From positions 62,001-126,000 of the forward strand of contig JARPUW010000286.1 of NCBI GenBank assembly GCA_030533445.1: DNA of 64,000 bases. The letters run 5' to 3'. The notes below the pieces were generated by a model, which saw nothing but the letters and a program-made list of their open reading frames with translations, was not told the DNA's origin and did not search any database. The position numbers and the translations under genes were made by a program. The stretch is from Cyprinodon diabolis (lineage: Eukaryota > Chordata > Actinopteri > Cyprinodontiformes > Cyprinodontidae). The number at the start of each line of letters is the position of its first letter. Position 1 is the stretch's first letter. This document shows positions 24,650 through 39,500 of the stretch, piece by piece.

Positions 24650-26955
24650 TATATTGTTAGTTTTCAGCTCTAGATGATTGCCAGAAAAGATCATGGCTGT
24701 ATCATTAATGGTTTGTCTGTTACAACTCCAGAGGCCAAAATGGCATTATCTCACTGTGAAAAGAGCGTTTTGGCTGCAACCTTCTGATTTGAAGCTTGGA
24801 ACCAAAAACATCTGCTCAAATCGACTTTATATTGTTAGTTTTCAGCTCTAGATGATTGCCAGAAAAGATCATGGCTGTATCGTTAATGGTTTGTCTGTTA
24901 CAACTCCAGAGGCCAAAATGGCATTATCTCACTGTGAAAAGAGCGTTTTGGCCTCAACCTTCTGATTTGAAGCTTTGAACCAAAAACATCTGCTCAAATC
25001 TACTTTATATTGTTAGTTTTCAGCTCTAGATGATTGCCAGAAAAGATCATGGCTGTATCATTAATGGTTTGTCTGTTACAACTCCAGAGGCCAAAATAGC
25101 ATTATCTCACTGTGAAAAGAGCGTTTTGGCCTCAACATCTGATTTGAAGCTTGGAACCAAAAACATCTGCTCAAATCTACTTTATATTGTTAGTTTTCAG
25201 CTCTAGATGATTGCCAGAAAAGATCATGGTTGTATCATTAATGGTTTGTCTGTTACAACTCCAGAGGCCAAAATAGCATTATCTCACTGTGAAAAGAGCG
25301 TTTTGGCCTCAACATCTGATTTGAAGCTTGGAACCAAAAACATCTGCTCAAATCGACTTTATATTGTTAGTTTTCAGCTCTAGATGATTGCCAGAAAAGA
25401 TCATGGCTGTATCATTAATGGTTTGTCTGTTACAACTCCAGAGGCCAAAATGGCATTATCTCACTGTGAAAAGAGCGTTTTGGCCTCAGCTTCTGATTTG
25501 AAGCTTGGAACCAAAAACATCTGCTCAAATCGACTTTATATTGTTAGTTTTCAGCTCTAGATGATTGCCAGAAAAGATCATGGCTGTATCATTAATAGTT
25601 TGTCTGTTACAACTCCAGAGGCCAAAATGGCATTATCTCACTGTGAAAAGAGCGTTTTGGCCTCAACCTTCTGATTTGAAGCTTGGAACCAAAAACATCT
25701 GCTCAAATCTACTTTATATTGTTAGTTTTCAGCTCTAGATGATTGCCAGAAAAGATCATGGCTGTATCATTAATGGTTTGTCTGTTACAACTCCAGAGGC
25801 CAAAATAGCATTATCTCACTGTGAAAAGAGCATTTTGGCCTCAACATCTGATTTGAAGCTTGGAACCAAAAACATCTGCTCAAATCTACTTTATATTGTT
25901 AGTTTTCAGCTCTAGATGATTGCCAGAAAAGATCATGGCTGTATCATTAATGGTTTGTCTGTTACAACTCCAGAGGCCAAAATAGCATTATCTCACTGTG
26001 AAAAGAGCGTTTTGGCCTCAACATCTGATTTGAAGCTTGGAACCAAAAACATCTGCTCAAATCGACTTTATATTGTTAGTTTTCAGCTCTAGATGATTGC
26101 CAGAAAAGAGCATGGCTGTATCGTTAATGGTTTGTCTGTTACAACTCCAGAGGCCAAAATGGCATTATCTCACTGTGAAAAGAGCGTTTTGGCCTCAACC
26201 TTCTGATTTGAAGCTTGGAACCAAAAATATCTGCTCAAATCTACTTTATATTGTTAGTTTTCAGCTCTAGATGATTGCCAGAAAAGATCATGGCTGTATC
26301 ATTAATGGTTTGTCTGTTACAACTCCAGAGGCCAAAATAGCATTATCTCACTGTGAAAAGAGCGTTTTGGCCTCAACATCTGATTTGAATCTTGGAACCA
26401 AAAACATCTGCTCAAATCTACTTTATATTGTTAGTTTTCAGCTCTAGATGATTGCCAGAAAAGATCATGGTTGTATCATTAATGGTTTGTCTGTTACAAC
26501 TCCAGAGGCCAAAATAGCATTATCTCACTGTGAAAAGAGCGTTTTGGCCTCAACATCTGATTTGAAGCTTGGAACCAAAAACATCTGCTCAAATCGACTT
26601 TATATTGTTAGTTTTCAGCTCTAGATGATTGCCAGAAAAGATCATGGCTGTATCATTAATGGTTTGTCTGTTACAACTCCAGAGGCCAAAATGGCATTAT
26701 CTCACCGTGAAAAGAGCGTTTTGGCCTCAGCTTCTGATTTGAAGCTTGGAACCAAAAACATCTGCTCAAATCGACTTTATATTGTTAGTTTTCAGCTCTA
26801 GATGATTGCCAGAAAAGATCATGGCTGTATCATTAATGGTTTGTCTGTTACAACTCCAGAGGCCAAAATGGCATTATCTCACTGTGAAAAGAGCGTTTTG
26901 GCCTCAACCTTCTGATTTGAAGCTTGGAACCAAAAACATCTGCTCAAATCTACTT
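24472..26955 (+). repeat. 14-monomer higher-order repeat, copy 3
   Basis: The order is H G K S' U V E A' B' R S U V'' E, the same as copy 2 but about 8 kb further right, with a private AATAGTTTG in the E monomer at 25537. Its retention across intervening rearrangements shows the 14-monomer unit was once the local standard period. Confidence 0.88.
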
Positions 26956-28375
26956 TATATTGTTAGTTTTCAGCTCTAGATGATTGCCAGAAAAGATCAT
27001 GGCTGTATCATTAATGGTTTGTCTGTTACAACTCCAGAGGCCAAAATGGCATTATCTCACTGTGAAAAGAGCGTTTTGGCCTCAACATCTGATTTGAAGC
27101 TTGGAACCAAAAACATCTGCTCAAATCGACTTTATATTGTTAGTTTTCAGCTCTAGATGATTGCCAGAAAAGATCATGGCTGTATCATTAATGGTTTGTC
27201 TGTTACAACTCCAGAGGCCAAAATGGCTTTATCTCACTGTGAAAAGAGCGTTTTGGCCTCAGCTTCTGATTTGAAGCTTGGAACCAAAAACATCTGCTCA
27301 AATCTACTTTATATTGTTAGTTTTCAGCTCTAGATGATTGGCAGAAAAGATCATGGCTGTATCGTTAATGGTTTGTCTGTTACAACTCCAGAGGCCAAAA
27401 TGGCATTATCTCACTGTGAAAAGAGCGTTTTGGCCTCAACCTTCTGATTTGAAGCTCCGAACCAAAAACATCTGCTCAAATCTACTTTATATTGTTAGTT
27501 TTCAGCTCTAGATGATTGCCAGAAAAGATCATGGCTGTATCATTAATGGTTTGTCTGTTACAACTCCAGAGGCCAAAATAGCTTTATCTCACTGTGAAAA
27601 GAACGTTTTGGGCTCAACATCTGATTTGAAGCTTGGAACCAAAAACATCTGCTCAAATCGACTTTATATTGTTAGTTTTCAGCTCTAGATGATTGCCAGA
27701 AAAGATCATGGCTGTATCATTAATGGTTTGTCTGTTACAACTCCAGAGGCCAAAATGGCATTATCTCACTGTGAAAAGAGCGTTTTGGCCTCAACTTCTG
27801 ATTTGAAGCTTGGAACCAAAAACATCTGCTCAAATCGACTTTATATTGTTAGTTTTCAGCTCTAGATGATTGCCAGAAAAGATCATGGCTGTATCATTAA
27901 TGGTTTGTCTGTTACAACTCCAGAGGCCAAAATGGCATTATCTCACTGTGAAAAGAACGTTTTGGCCTCAACCTTCTGATTTGAAGCTTGGAACCAAAAA
28001 CATCTGCTCAAATCTACTTTATATTGTTAGTTTTCAGCTCTAGATGATTGCCAGAAAAGATCATGGCTGTATCATTAATGGTTTGTCTGTTACAACTCCA
28101 GAGGCCAAAATGGCATTATCTCACTGTGAAAAGAGCGTTTTGGCTGCAACCTTCTGATTTGAAGCTTGGAACCAAAAACATCTGCTCAAATCTACTTTAT
28201 ATTGTTAGTTTTCAGCTCTAGATGATTGCCAGAAAAGATCATGGCTGTATCATTAATGGTTTGTCTGTTACAACTCCAGAGGCCAAAATGGCATTATCTC
28301 ACTGTGAAAAGAGCGTTTTGGCTGCAACCTTCTGATTTGAAGCTTGGAACCAAAAACATCTGCTCAAATCGACTT
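26956..28375 (+). repeat. Eight monomers I W X Y Z H G G
   Basis: This run leads into the first R* segment. The tail X Y Z H G G reappears before R* at 29794-30859 and 51068-52133, and in shortened form at 59044-59932. The Y monomer has a private GTTTTGGGCTC, which mismatches the right dyad arm. Confidence 0.85.
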
Positions 28376-30859
28376 TATATTGTTAGTTTTCAGCTCTAGA
28401 TGTTTGCCAGAAAAGAGCATGGCTGTATCGTTAATGGTTTGTCTGTTACAACTCCAGAGGCCAAAATGGCATTATCTCACTGTGAAAAGAGCGTTTTGGC
28501 CTCAACCTTCTGATTTGAAGCTTGGAACCAAAAACATCTGCTCAAATCTACTGTATATTGTTAGTTTTCAGCTCTAGATGATTGCCAGAAAAGATCATGG
28601 CTGTATCATTAATGGTTTGTCTGTTACAACTCCAGAGGCCAAAATAGCATTATCTCACTGTGAAAAGAGCGTTTTGGCCTCAACATCTGATTTGAATCTT
28701 GGAACCATAAACATCTGCTCAACTCTACTTTATATTGTTAGTTTTCAGCTCTAGATGATTGCCAGAAAAGATCATGGTTGTATCATTAATGGTTTGTCTG
28801 TTACAACTCCAGAGGCCAAAATAGCATTATCTCACTGTGAAAAGAGCGTTTTGGCCTCAACATCTGATTTGAAGCTTGGAACCAAAAACATCTGCTCAAA
28901 TCGACTTTATATTGTTAGTTTTCAGCTCTAGATGATTGCCAGAAAAGATCATGGCTGTATCATTAATGGTTTGTCTGTTACAACTCCAGAGGCCAAAATG
29001 GCATTATCTCACTGTGAAAATAGCGTTTTGGCCTCAGCTTCTGATTTGAAGCTTGGAACCAAAAACATCTGCTCAAATCGACTTTATATTGTTAGTTTTC
29101 AGCTCTAGATGATTGCCAGAAAAGATCATGGCTGTATCATTAATGGTTTGTCTTTTACAACTCCAGAGGCCAAAATAGCATTATCTCACTGTGAAAAGAG
29201 CATTTTGGCCTCAACATCTGATTTGAAGCTTGGAACCAAAAACATCTGCTCAGATCTACTTTATATTGTTAGTTTTCAGCTCTAGATGATTGCCAGAAAA
29301 GATCATGGCTGTATCATTAATGGTTTGTCTGTTACAACTCCAGAGGCCAAAATAGCATTATCTCACTGTGAAAAGAGCGTTTTGGCCTCAACATCTGATT
29401 TGAAGCTTGGAACCAAAAACATCTGCTCAAATCTACTTTATATTGTTAGTTTTCAGCTCTAGATGATTGCCAGAAAAGATCATGGCTGTATCATTAATGG
29501 TTTGTCTGTTACAACTCCAGAGGCCAAAATGGCATTATCTCACTGTGAAAAGAGCGTTTTGGCTGCAACCTTCTGATTTGAAGCTTGGAACCAAAAACAT
29601 CTGCTCAAATCTACTTTATATTGTTAGTTTTCAGCTCTAGATGATTGCCAGAAAAGATCATGGCTGTATCATTAATGGTTTGTCTGTTACAACTCCAGAG
29701 GCCAAAATGGCATTATCTCACTGTGAAAAGAGCGTTTTGGCCTCAGCTTCTGATTTGAAGCTTGGAACCAAAAACATCTGCTCAAATCTACTTTATATTG
29801 TTAGTTTTCAGCTCTAGATGATTGGCAGAAAAGATCATGGCTGTATCGTTAATGGTTTGTCTGTTACAACTCCAGAGGCCAAAATGGCATTATCTCACTG
29901 TGAAAAGAGCGTTTTGGCCTCAACCTTCTGATTTGAAGCTCCGAACCAAAAACATCTGCTCAAATCTACTTTATATTGTTAGTTTTCAGCTCTAGATGAT
30001 TGCCAGAAAAGATCATGGCTGTATCATTAATGGTTTGTCTGTTACAACTCCAGAGGCCAAAATAGCTTTATCTCACTGTGAAAAGAACGTTTTGGCCTCA
30101 ACATCTGATTTGAAGCTTGGAACCAAAAACATCTGCTCAAATCGACTTTATATTGTTAGTTTTCAGCTCTAGATGATTGCCAGAAAAGATCATGGCTGTA
30201 TCATTAATGGTTTGTCTGTTACAACTCCAGAGGCCAAAATGGCATTATCTCACTGTGAAAAGAGCGTTTTGGCCTCAACTTCTGATTTGAAGCTTGGAAC
30301 CAAAAACATCTGCTCAAATCGACTTTATATTGTTAGTTTTCAGCTCTAGATGATTGCCAGAAAAGATCATGGCTGTATCATTAATGGTTTGTCTGTTACA
30401 ACTCCAGAGGCCAAAATGGCATTATCTCACTGTGAAAAGAACGTTTTGGCCTCAACCTTCTGATTTGAAGCTTGGAACCAAAAACATCTGCTCAAATCTA
30501 CTTTATATTGTTAGTTTTCAGCTCTAGATGATTGCCAGAAAAGATCATGGCTGTATCATTAATGGTTTGTCTGTTACAACTCCAGAGGCCAAAATGGCAT
30601 TATCTCACTGTGAAAAGAGCGTTTTGGCTGCAACCTTCTGATTTGAAGCTTGGAACCAAAAACATCTGCTCAAATCTACTTTATATTGTTAGTTTTCAGC
30701 TCTAGATGATTGCCAGAAAAGATCATGGCTGTATCATTAATGGTTTGTCTGTTACAACTCCAGAGGCCAAAATGGCATTATCTCACTGTGAAAAGAGCGT
30801 TTTGGCTGCAACCTTCTGATTTGAAGCTTGGAACCAAAAACATCTGCTCAAATCGACTT
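28376..30859 (+). repeat. R* segment 1, 14 monomers
   Basis: The order is R* S U V' A B G W X Y Z H G G, 2484 bp. R* is an R monomer with A-to-T at position 28 (GTTTGCC) and TACTGTATATTG at its right end; all six R* copies share both. The S monomer has ACCATAAAC, and A has CAGATCTAC. A private CAACTCTAC lies near 28720. It has the same number of monomers as the H-led 14-monomer unit but a different order. Confidence 0.88.
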
Positions 30860-33800
30860 TATATTGTTAGTTTTCAGCTCTAGATGTTTGCCAGAAAAGA
30901 GCATGGCTGTATCGTTAATGGTTTGTCTGTTACAACTCCAGAGGCCAAAATGGCATTATCTCACTGTGAAAAGAGCGTTTTGGCCTCAACCTTCTGATTT
31001 GAAGCTTGGAACCAAAAACATCTGCTCAAATCTACTGTATATTGTTAGTTTTCAGCTCTAGATGATTGCCAGAAAAGATCATGGCTGTATCATTAATGGT
31101 TTGTCTGTTACAACTCCAGAGGCCAAAATAGCATTATCTCACTGTGAAAAGAGCGTTTTGGCCTCAACATCTGATTTGAATCTTGGAACCATAAACATCT
31201 GCTCAAATCTACTTTATATTGTTAGTTTTCAGCTCTAGATGATTGCCAGAAAAGATCATGGTTGTATCATTAATGGTTTGTCTGTTACAACTCCAGAGGC
31301 CAAAATAGCATTATCTCACTGTGAAAAGAGCGTTTTGGCCTCAACATCTGATTTGAAGCTTGGAACCAAAAACATCTGCTCAAATCGACTTTATATTGTT
31401 AGTTTTCAGCTCTAGATGATTGCCAGAAAAGATCATGGCTGTATCATTAATGGTTTGTCTGTTACAACTCCAGAGGCCAAAATGGCATTATCTCACTGTG
31501 AAAATAGCGTTTTGGCCTCAGCTTCTGATTTGAAGCTTGGAACCAAAAACATCTGCTCAAATCGACTTTATATTGTTAGTTTTCAGCTCTAGATGATTGC
31601 CAGAAAAGATCATGGCTGTATCATTAATGGTTTGTCTTTTACAACTCCAGAGGCCAAAATAGCATTATCTCACTGTGAAAAGAGCATTTTGGCCTCAACA
31701 TCTGATTTGAAGCTTGGAACCAAAAACATCTGCTCAGATCTACTTTATATTGTTAGTTTTCAGCTCTAGATGATTGCCAGAAAAGATCATGGCTGTATCA
31801 TTAATGGTTTGTCTGTTACAACTCCAGAGGCCAAAATAGCATTATCTCACTGTGAAAAGAGCGTTTTGGCCTCAACATCTGATTTGAAGCTTGGAACCAA
31901 AAACATCTGCTCAAATCTACTTTATATTGTTAGTTTTCAGCTCTAGATGATTGCCAGAAAAGATCATGGCTGTATCATTAATGGTTTGTCTGTTACAACT
32001 CCAGAGGCCAAAATGGCATTATCTCACTGTGAAAAGAGCGTTTTGGCTGCAACCTTCTGATTTGAAGCTTGGAACCAAAAACATCTGCTCAAATCTACTT
32101 TATATTGTTAGTTTTCAGCTCTAGATGATTGCCAGAAAAGATCATGGCTGTATCATTAATGGTTTGTCTGTTACAACTCCAGAGGCCAAAATGGCATTAT
32201 CTCACTGTGAAAAGAGCGTTTTGGCCTCAGCTTCTGATTTGAAGCTTGGAACCAAAAACATCTGCTCAAATCTACTTTATATTGTTAGTTTTCAGCTCTA
32301 GATGATTGCCAGAAAAGATCATGGCTGTATCATTAATGGTTTGTCTGTTACAACTCCAGAGGCCAAAATGGCATTATCTCACTGTGAAAAGAGGGTTTTG
32401 GCCTCAACTTCTGATTTGAAGCTTGCAACCAAAAACATCTGCTCAAATCTACTTTATATTGTTAGTTTTCAGCTCTAGATGATGGCCAGAAAAGATCATG
32501 GCTGTATCATTAATGGTTTGTCTGTTACAACTCCAGAGGCCAAAATGGCATTATCTCACTGTGAAAAGAGCGTTTTGGCCTCAACTTCTGATTTGAAGCT
32601 TGGAACCAAAAACATCTGCTCAAATCGACTTTATATTGTTAGTTTTCAGCTCTAGATGATTGCCAGAAAAGATCATGGCTGTATCATTAATGGTTTGTCT
32701 GTTACAACTCCAGAGGCCAAAATGGCATTATCTCACTGTGAAAAGAGCGTTTTGGCCTCAACTTCTGATTTGAAGCTTGGAACCAAAAACATCTGCTCAA
32801 ATCGACTTTATATTGTTAGTTTTCAGCTCTAGATGATTGCCAGAAAAGATCATGGCTGTATCATTAATGGTTTGTCTGTTACAACTCCAGAGGCCAAAAT
32901 GGCATTATCTCACTGTGAAAAGAGCGTTTTGGCCTCAGCTTCTGATTTGAAGCTTGGAACCAAAAACATCTGCTCAAATCTACTTTATATTGTTAGTTTT
33001 CAGCTCTAGATGATTGCCAGAAAAGATCATGGCTGTATCATTAATGGTTTGTCTGTTACAACTCCAGAGGCCAAAATAGCATTATCTCACTGTGAAAAGA
33101 GCGTTTTGGCCTCAACATCTGATTTGAATCTTGGAACCAAAAACATCTGCTCAAATCTACTTTATATTGTTAGTTTTCAGCTCTAGATGATTGCCAGAAA
33201 AGATCATGGTTGTATCATTAATGGTTTGTCTGTTACAACTCCAGAGGCCAAAATAGCATTATCTCACTGTGAAAAGAGCGTTTTGGCCTCAACATCTGAT
33301 TTGAAGCTTGGAACCAAAAACATCTGCTCAAATCGACTTTATATTGTTAGTTTTCAGCTCTAGATGATTGCCAGAAAAGATCATGGCTGTATCATTAATG
33401 GTTTGTCTGTTACAACTCCAGAGGCCAAAATGGCATTATCTCACCGTGAAAAGAGCGTTTTGGCCTCAGCTTCTGATTTGAAGCTTGGAACCAAAAACAT
33501 CTGCTCAAATCGACTTTATATTGTTAGTTTTCAGCTCTAGATGATTGCCAGAAAAGATCATGGCTGTATCATTAATGGTTTGTCTGTTACAACTCCAGAG
33601 GCCAAAATGGCATTATCTCACTGTGAAAAGAGCGTTTTGGCCTCAACCTTCAAATTTGAAGCTTGGAACCAAAAACATCTGCTCAAATCGACTTTATATT
33701 GTTAGTTTTCAGCTCTAGATGATTGCCAGAAAAGATCATGGCTGTATCGTTAATGGTTTGTCTGTTACAACTCCAGAGGCCAAAATGGCATTATCTCACT

Positions 33801-35823
33801 GTGAAAAGAGCGTTTTGGCCTCAACCTTCTGATTTGAAGCTTTGAACCAAAAACATCTGCTCAAATCTACTTTATATTGTTAGTTTTCAGCTCTAGATGA
33901 TTGCCAGAAAAGATCATGGCTGTATCATTAATGGTTTGTCTGTTACAACTCCAGAGGCCAAAATAGCATTATCTCACTGTGAAAAGAGCGTTTTGGCCTC
34001 AACATCTGATTTGAAGCTTGGAACCAAAAACATCTGCTCAAATCGACTTTATATTGTTAGTTTTCAGCTCTAGATGATTGCCAGAAAAGATCATGGCTGT
34101 ATCATTAATGGTTTGTCTGTTACAACTCCAGAGGCCAAAATGGCATTATCTCACTGTGAAAAGAGCGTTTTGGCCTCAGCTTCTGATTTGAAGCTTGGAA
34201 CCAAAAACATCTGCTCAAATCGACTTTATATTGTTAGTTTTCAGCTCTAGATGATTGCCAGAAAAGATCATGGCTGTATCATTAATGGTTTGTCTGTTAC
34301 AACTCCAGAGGCCAAAATGGCATTATCTCACTGTGAAAAGAGCGTTTTGGCCTCAACCTTCTGATTTGAAGCTTGGAACCAAAAACATCTGCTCAAATCT
34401 ACTTTATATTGTTAGTTTTCAGCTCTAGATGATTGCCAGAAAAGATCATGGCTGTATCATTAATGGTTTGTCTGTTACAACTCCAGAGGCCAAAATAGCA
34501 TTATCTCACTGTGAAAAGAGCATTTTGGCCTCAACATCTGATTTGAAGCTTGGAACCAAAAACATCTGCTCAAATCTACTTTATATTGTTAGTTTTCAGC
34601 TCTAGATGATTGCCAGAAAAGATCATGGCTGTATCATTAATGGTTTGTCTGTTACAACTCCAGAGGCCAAAATAGCATTATCTCACTGTGAAAAGAGCGT
34701 TTTGGCCTCAACATCTGATTTGAAGCTTGGAACCAAAAACATCTGCTCAAATCGACTTTATATTGTTAGTTTTCAGCTCTAGATGATTGCCAGAAAAGAG
34801 CATGGCTGTATCGTTAATGGTTTGTCTGTTACAACTCCAGAGGCCAAAATGGCATTATCTCACTGTGAAAAGAGCGTTTTGGCCTCAACCTTCTGATTTG
34901 AAGCTTGGAACCAAAAATATCTGCTCAAATCTACTTTATATTGTTAGTTTTCAGCTCTAGATGATTGCCAGAAAAGATCATGGCTGTATCATTAATGGTT
35001 TGTCTGTTACAACTCCAGAGGCCAAAATAGCATTATCTCACTGTGAAAAGAGCGTTTTGGCCTCAACATCTGATTTGAATGTTGGAACCAAAAACATCTG
35101 CTCAAATCTACTTTATATTGTTAGTTTTCAGCTCTAGATGATTGCCAGAAAAGATCATGGTTGTATCATTAATGGTTTGTCTGTTACAACTCCAGAGGCC
35201 AAAATAGCATTATCTCACTGTGAAAAGAGCGTTTTGGCCTCAACATCTGATTTGAAGCTTGGAACCAAAAACATCTGCTCAAATCGACTTTATATTGTTA
35301 GTTTTCAGCTCTAGATGATTGCCAGAAAAGATCATGGCTGTATCATTAATGGTTTGTCTGTTACAACTCCAGAGGCCAAAATGGCATTATCTCACCGTGA
35401 AAAGAGCGTTTTGGCCTCAGCTTCTGATTTGAAGCTTGGAACCAAAAACATCTGCTCAAATCGACTTTATATTGTTAGTTTTCAGCTCTAGATGATTGCC
35501 AGAAAAGATCATGGCTGTATCATTAATGGTTTGTCTGTTACAACTCCAGAGGCCAAAATGGCATTATCTCACTGTGAAAAGAGCGTTTTGGCCTCAACCT
35601 TCTGATTTGAAGCTTGGAACCAAAAACATCTGCTCAAATCTACTTTATATTGTTAGTTTTCAGCTCTAGATGATTGCCAGAAAAGATCATGGCTGTATCA
35701 TTAATGGTTTGTCTGTTACAACTCCAGAGGCCAAAATGGCATTATCTCACTGTGAAAAGAGCGTTTTGGCTGCAACCTTCTGATTTGAAGCTTGGAACCA
35801 AAAACATCTGCTCAAATCGACTT
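30860..35823 (+). repeat. R* segment 2, 28 monomers
   Basis: The order is R* S U V' A B G W D N Z W S U V'' L K B' V E A' B' R S U V'' E G, 4964 bp. It shares its first eight monomers with segment 1, then continues with D N Z W as in the T-led segments, and then with a run close to the H-led 14-monomer unit. The S at 34937 has GAATG, a mark also found at 44864. Confidence 0.88.
33648..33661. repeat. 14-bp perfect palindrome in type L monomers
   Basis: CTTCAAATTTGAAG is its own reverse complement. The usual monomer has CTTCTGATTTGAAG, so a two-base change (TG to AA) completes the palindrome. The same site occurs at 38612-38625, 42157-42170 and 48539-48552, always in the L monomer between V'' and a CGTTA monomer. 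Confidence 0.9.
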
Positions 35824-36532
35824 TATATTGTTAGTTTTCAGCTCTAGATGTTTGCCAGAAAAGAGCATGGCTGTATCGTTAATGGTTTGTCTGTTACAAC
35901 TCCAGAGGCCAAAATGGCATTATCTCACTGTGAAAAGAGCGTTTTGGCCTCAACCTTCTGATTTGAAGCTTGGAACCAAAAACATCTGCTCAAATCTACT
36001 GTATATTGTTAGTTTTCAGCTCTAGATGATTGCCAGAAAAGATCATGGCTGTATCATTAATGGTTTGTCTGTTACAACTCCAGAGGCCAAAATAGCATTA
36101 TCTCACTGTGAAAAGAGCGTTTTGGCCTCAACATCTGATTTGAATCTTGGAACCATAAACATCTGCTCAAATCTACTTTATATTGTTAGTTTTCAGCTCT
36201 AGATGATTGCCAGAAAAGATCATGGTTGTATCATTAATGGTTTGTCTGTTACAACTCCAGAGGCCAAAATAGCATTATCTCACTGTGAAAAGAGCGTTTT
36301 GGCCTCAACATCTGATTTGAAGCTTGGAACCAAAAACATCTGCTCAAATCGACTTTATATTGTTAGTTTTCAGCTCTAGATGATTGCCAGAAAAGATCAT
36401 GGCTGTATCATTAATGGTTTGTCTGTTACAACTCCAGAGGCCAAAATGGCATTATCTCACTGTGAAAATAGCGTTTTGGCCTCAGCTTCTGATTTGAAGC
36501 TTGGAACCAAAAACATCTGCTCAAATCGACTT

Positions 36533-39500
36533 TATATTGTTAGTTTTCAGCTCTAGATGATTGCCAGAAAAGATCATGGCTGTATCATTAATGGTTTGTC
36601 TTTTACAACTCCAGAGGCCAAAATAGCATTATCTCACTGTGAAAAGAGCATTTTGGCCTCAACATCTGATTTGAAGCTTGGAACCAAAAACATCTGCTCA
36701 GATCTACTTTATATTGTTAGTTTTCAGCTCTAGATGATTGCCAGAAAAGATCATGGCTGTATCATTAATGGTTTGTCTGTTACAACTCCAGAGGCCAAAA
36801 TAGCATTATCTCACTGTGAAAAGAGCGTTTTGGCCTCAACATCTGATTTGAAGCTTGGAACCAAAAACATCTGCTCAAATCTACTTTATATTGTTAGTTT
36901 TCAGCTCTAGATGATTGCCAGAAAAGATCATGGCTGTATCATTAATGGTTTGTCTGTTACAACTCCAGAGGCCAAAATGGCATTATCTCACTGTGAAAAG
37001 AGCGTTTTGGCTGCAACCTTCTGATTTGAAGCTTGGAACCAAAAACATCTGCTCAAATCTACTTTATATTGTTAGTTTTCAGCTCTAGATGATTGCCAGA
37101 AAAGATCATGGCTGTATCATTAATGGTTTGTCTGTTACAACTCCAGAGGCCAAAATGGCATTATCTCACTGTGAAAAGAGCGTTTTGGCCTCAGCTTCTG
37201 ATTTGAAGCTTGGAACCAAAAACATCTGCTCAAATCTACTTTATATTGTTAGTTTTCAGCTCTAGATGATTGCCAGAAAAGATCATGGCTGTATCATTAA
37301 TGGTTTGTCTGTTACAACTCCAGAGGCCAAAATGGCATTATCTCACTGTGAAAAGAGGGTTTTGGCCTCAACTTCTGATTTGAAGCTTGCAACCAAAAAC
37401 ATCTGCTCAAATCTACTTTATATTGTTAGTTTTCAGCTCTAGATGATGGCCAGAAAAGATCATGGCTGTATCATTAATGGTTTGTCTGTTACAACTCCAG
37501 AGGCCAAAATGGCATTATCTCACTGTGAAAAGAGCGTTTTGGCCTCAACTTCTGATTTGAAGCTTGGAACCAAAAACATCTGCTCAAATCGACTTTATAT
37601 TGTTAGTTTTCAGCTCTAGATGATTGCCAGAAAAGATCATGGCTGTATCATTAATGGTTTGTCTGTTACAACTCCAGAGGCCAAAATGGCATTATCTCAC
37701 TGTGAAAAGAGCGTTTTGGCCTCAACTTCTGATTTGAAGCTTGGAACCAAAAACATCTGCTCAAATCGACTTTATATTGTTAGTTTTCAGCTCTAGATGA
37801 TTGCCAGAAAAGATCATGGCTGTATCATTAATGGTTTGTCTGTTACAACTCCAGAGGCCAAAATGGCATTATCTCACTGTGAAAAGAGCGTTTTGGCCTC
37901 AGCTTCTGATTTGAAGCTTGGAACCAAAAACATCTGCTCAAATCTACTTTATATTGTTAGTTTTCAGCTCTAGATGATTGCCAGAAAAGATCATGGCTGT
38001 ATCATTAATGGTTTGTCTGTTACAACTCCAGAGGCCAAAATAGCATTATCTCACTGTGAAAAGAGCGTTTTGGCCTCAACATCTGATTTGAATCTTGGAA
38101 CCAAAAACATCTGCTCAAATCTACTTTATATTGTTAGTTTTCAGCTCTAGATGATTGCCAGAAAAGATCATGGTTGTATCATTAATGGTTTGTCTGTTAC
38201 AACTCCAGAGGCCAAAATAGCATTATCTCACTGTGAAAAGAGCGTTTTGGCCTCAACATCTGATTTGAAGCTTGGAACCAAAAACATCTGCTCAAATCGA
38301 CTTTATATTGTTAGTTTTCAGCTCTAGATGATTGCCAGAAAAGATCATGGCTGTATCATTAATGGTTTGTCTGTTACAACTCCAGAGGCCAAAATGGCAT
38401 TATCTCACCGTGAAAAGAGCGTTTTGGCCTCAGCTTCTGATTTGAAGCTTGGAACCAAAAACATCTGCTCAAATCGACTTTATATTGTTAGTTTTCAGCT
38501 CTAGATGATTGCCAGAAAAGATCATGGCTGTATCATTAATGGTTTGTCTGTTACAACTCCAGAGGCCAAAATGGCATTATCTCACTGTGAAAAGAGCGTT
38601 TTGGCCTCAACCTTCAAATTTGAAGCTTGGAACCAAAAACATCTGCTCAAATCGACTTTATATTGTTAGTTTTCAGCTCTAGATGATTGCCAGAAAAGAT
38701 CATGGCTGTATCGTTAATGGTTTGTCTGTTACAACTCCAGAGGCCAAAATGGCATTATCTCACTGTGAAAAGAGCGTTTTGGCCTCAACCTTCTGATTTG
38801 AAGCTTTGAACCAAAAACATCTGCTCAAATCTACTTTATATTGTTAGTTTTCAGCTCTAGATGATTGCCAGAAAAGATCATGGCTGTATCATTAATGGTT
38901 TGTCTGTTACAACTCCAGAGGCCAAAATAGCATTATCTCACTGTGAAAAGAGCGTTTTGGCCTCAACATCTGATTTGAAGCTTGGAACCAAAAACATCTG
39001 CTCAAATCGACTTTATATTGTTAGTTTTCAGCTCTAGATGATTGCCAGAAAAGATCATGGCTGTATCATTAATGGTTTGTCTGTTACAACTCCAGAGGCC
39101 AAAATGGCATTATCTCACTGTGAAAAGAGCGTTTTGGCCTCAGCTTCTGATTTGAAGCTTGGAACCAAAAACATCTGCTCAAATCGACTTTATATTGTTA
39201 GTTTTCAGCTCTAGATGATTGCCAGAAAAGATCATGGCTGTATCATTAATGGTTTGTCTGTTACAACTCCAGAGGCCAAAATGGCATTATCTCACTGTGA
39301 AAAGAGCGTTTTGGCCTCAACCTTCTGATTTGAAGCTTGGAACCAAAAACATCTGCTCAAATCTACTTTATATTGTTAGTTTTCAGCTCTAGATGATTGC
39401 CAGAAAAGATCATGGCTGTATCATTAATGGTTTGTCTGTTACAACTCCAGAGGCCAAAATAGCATTATCTCACTGTGAAAAGAGCATTTTGGCCTCAACA

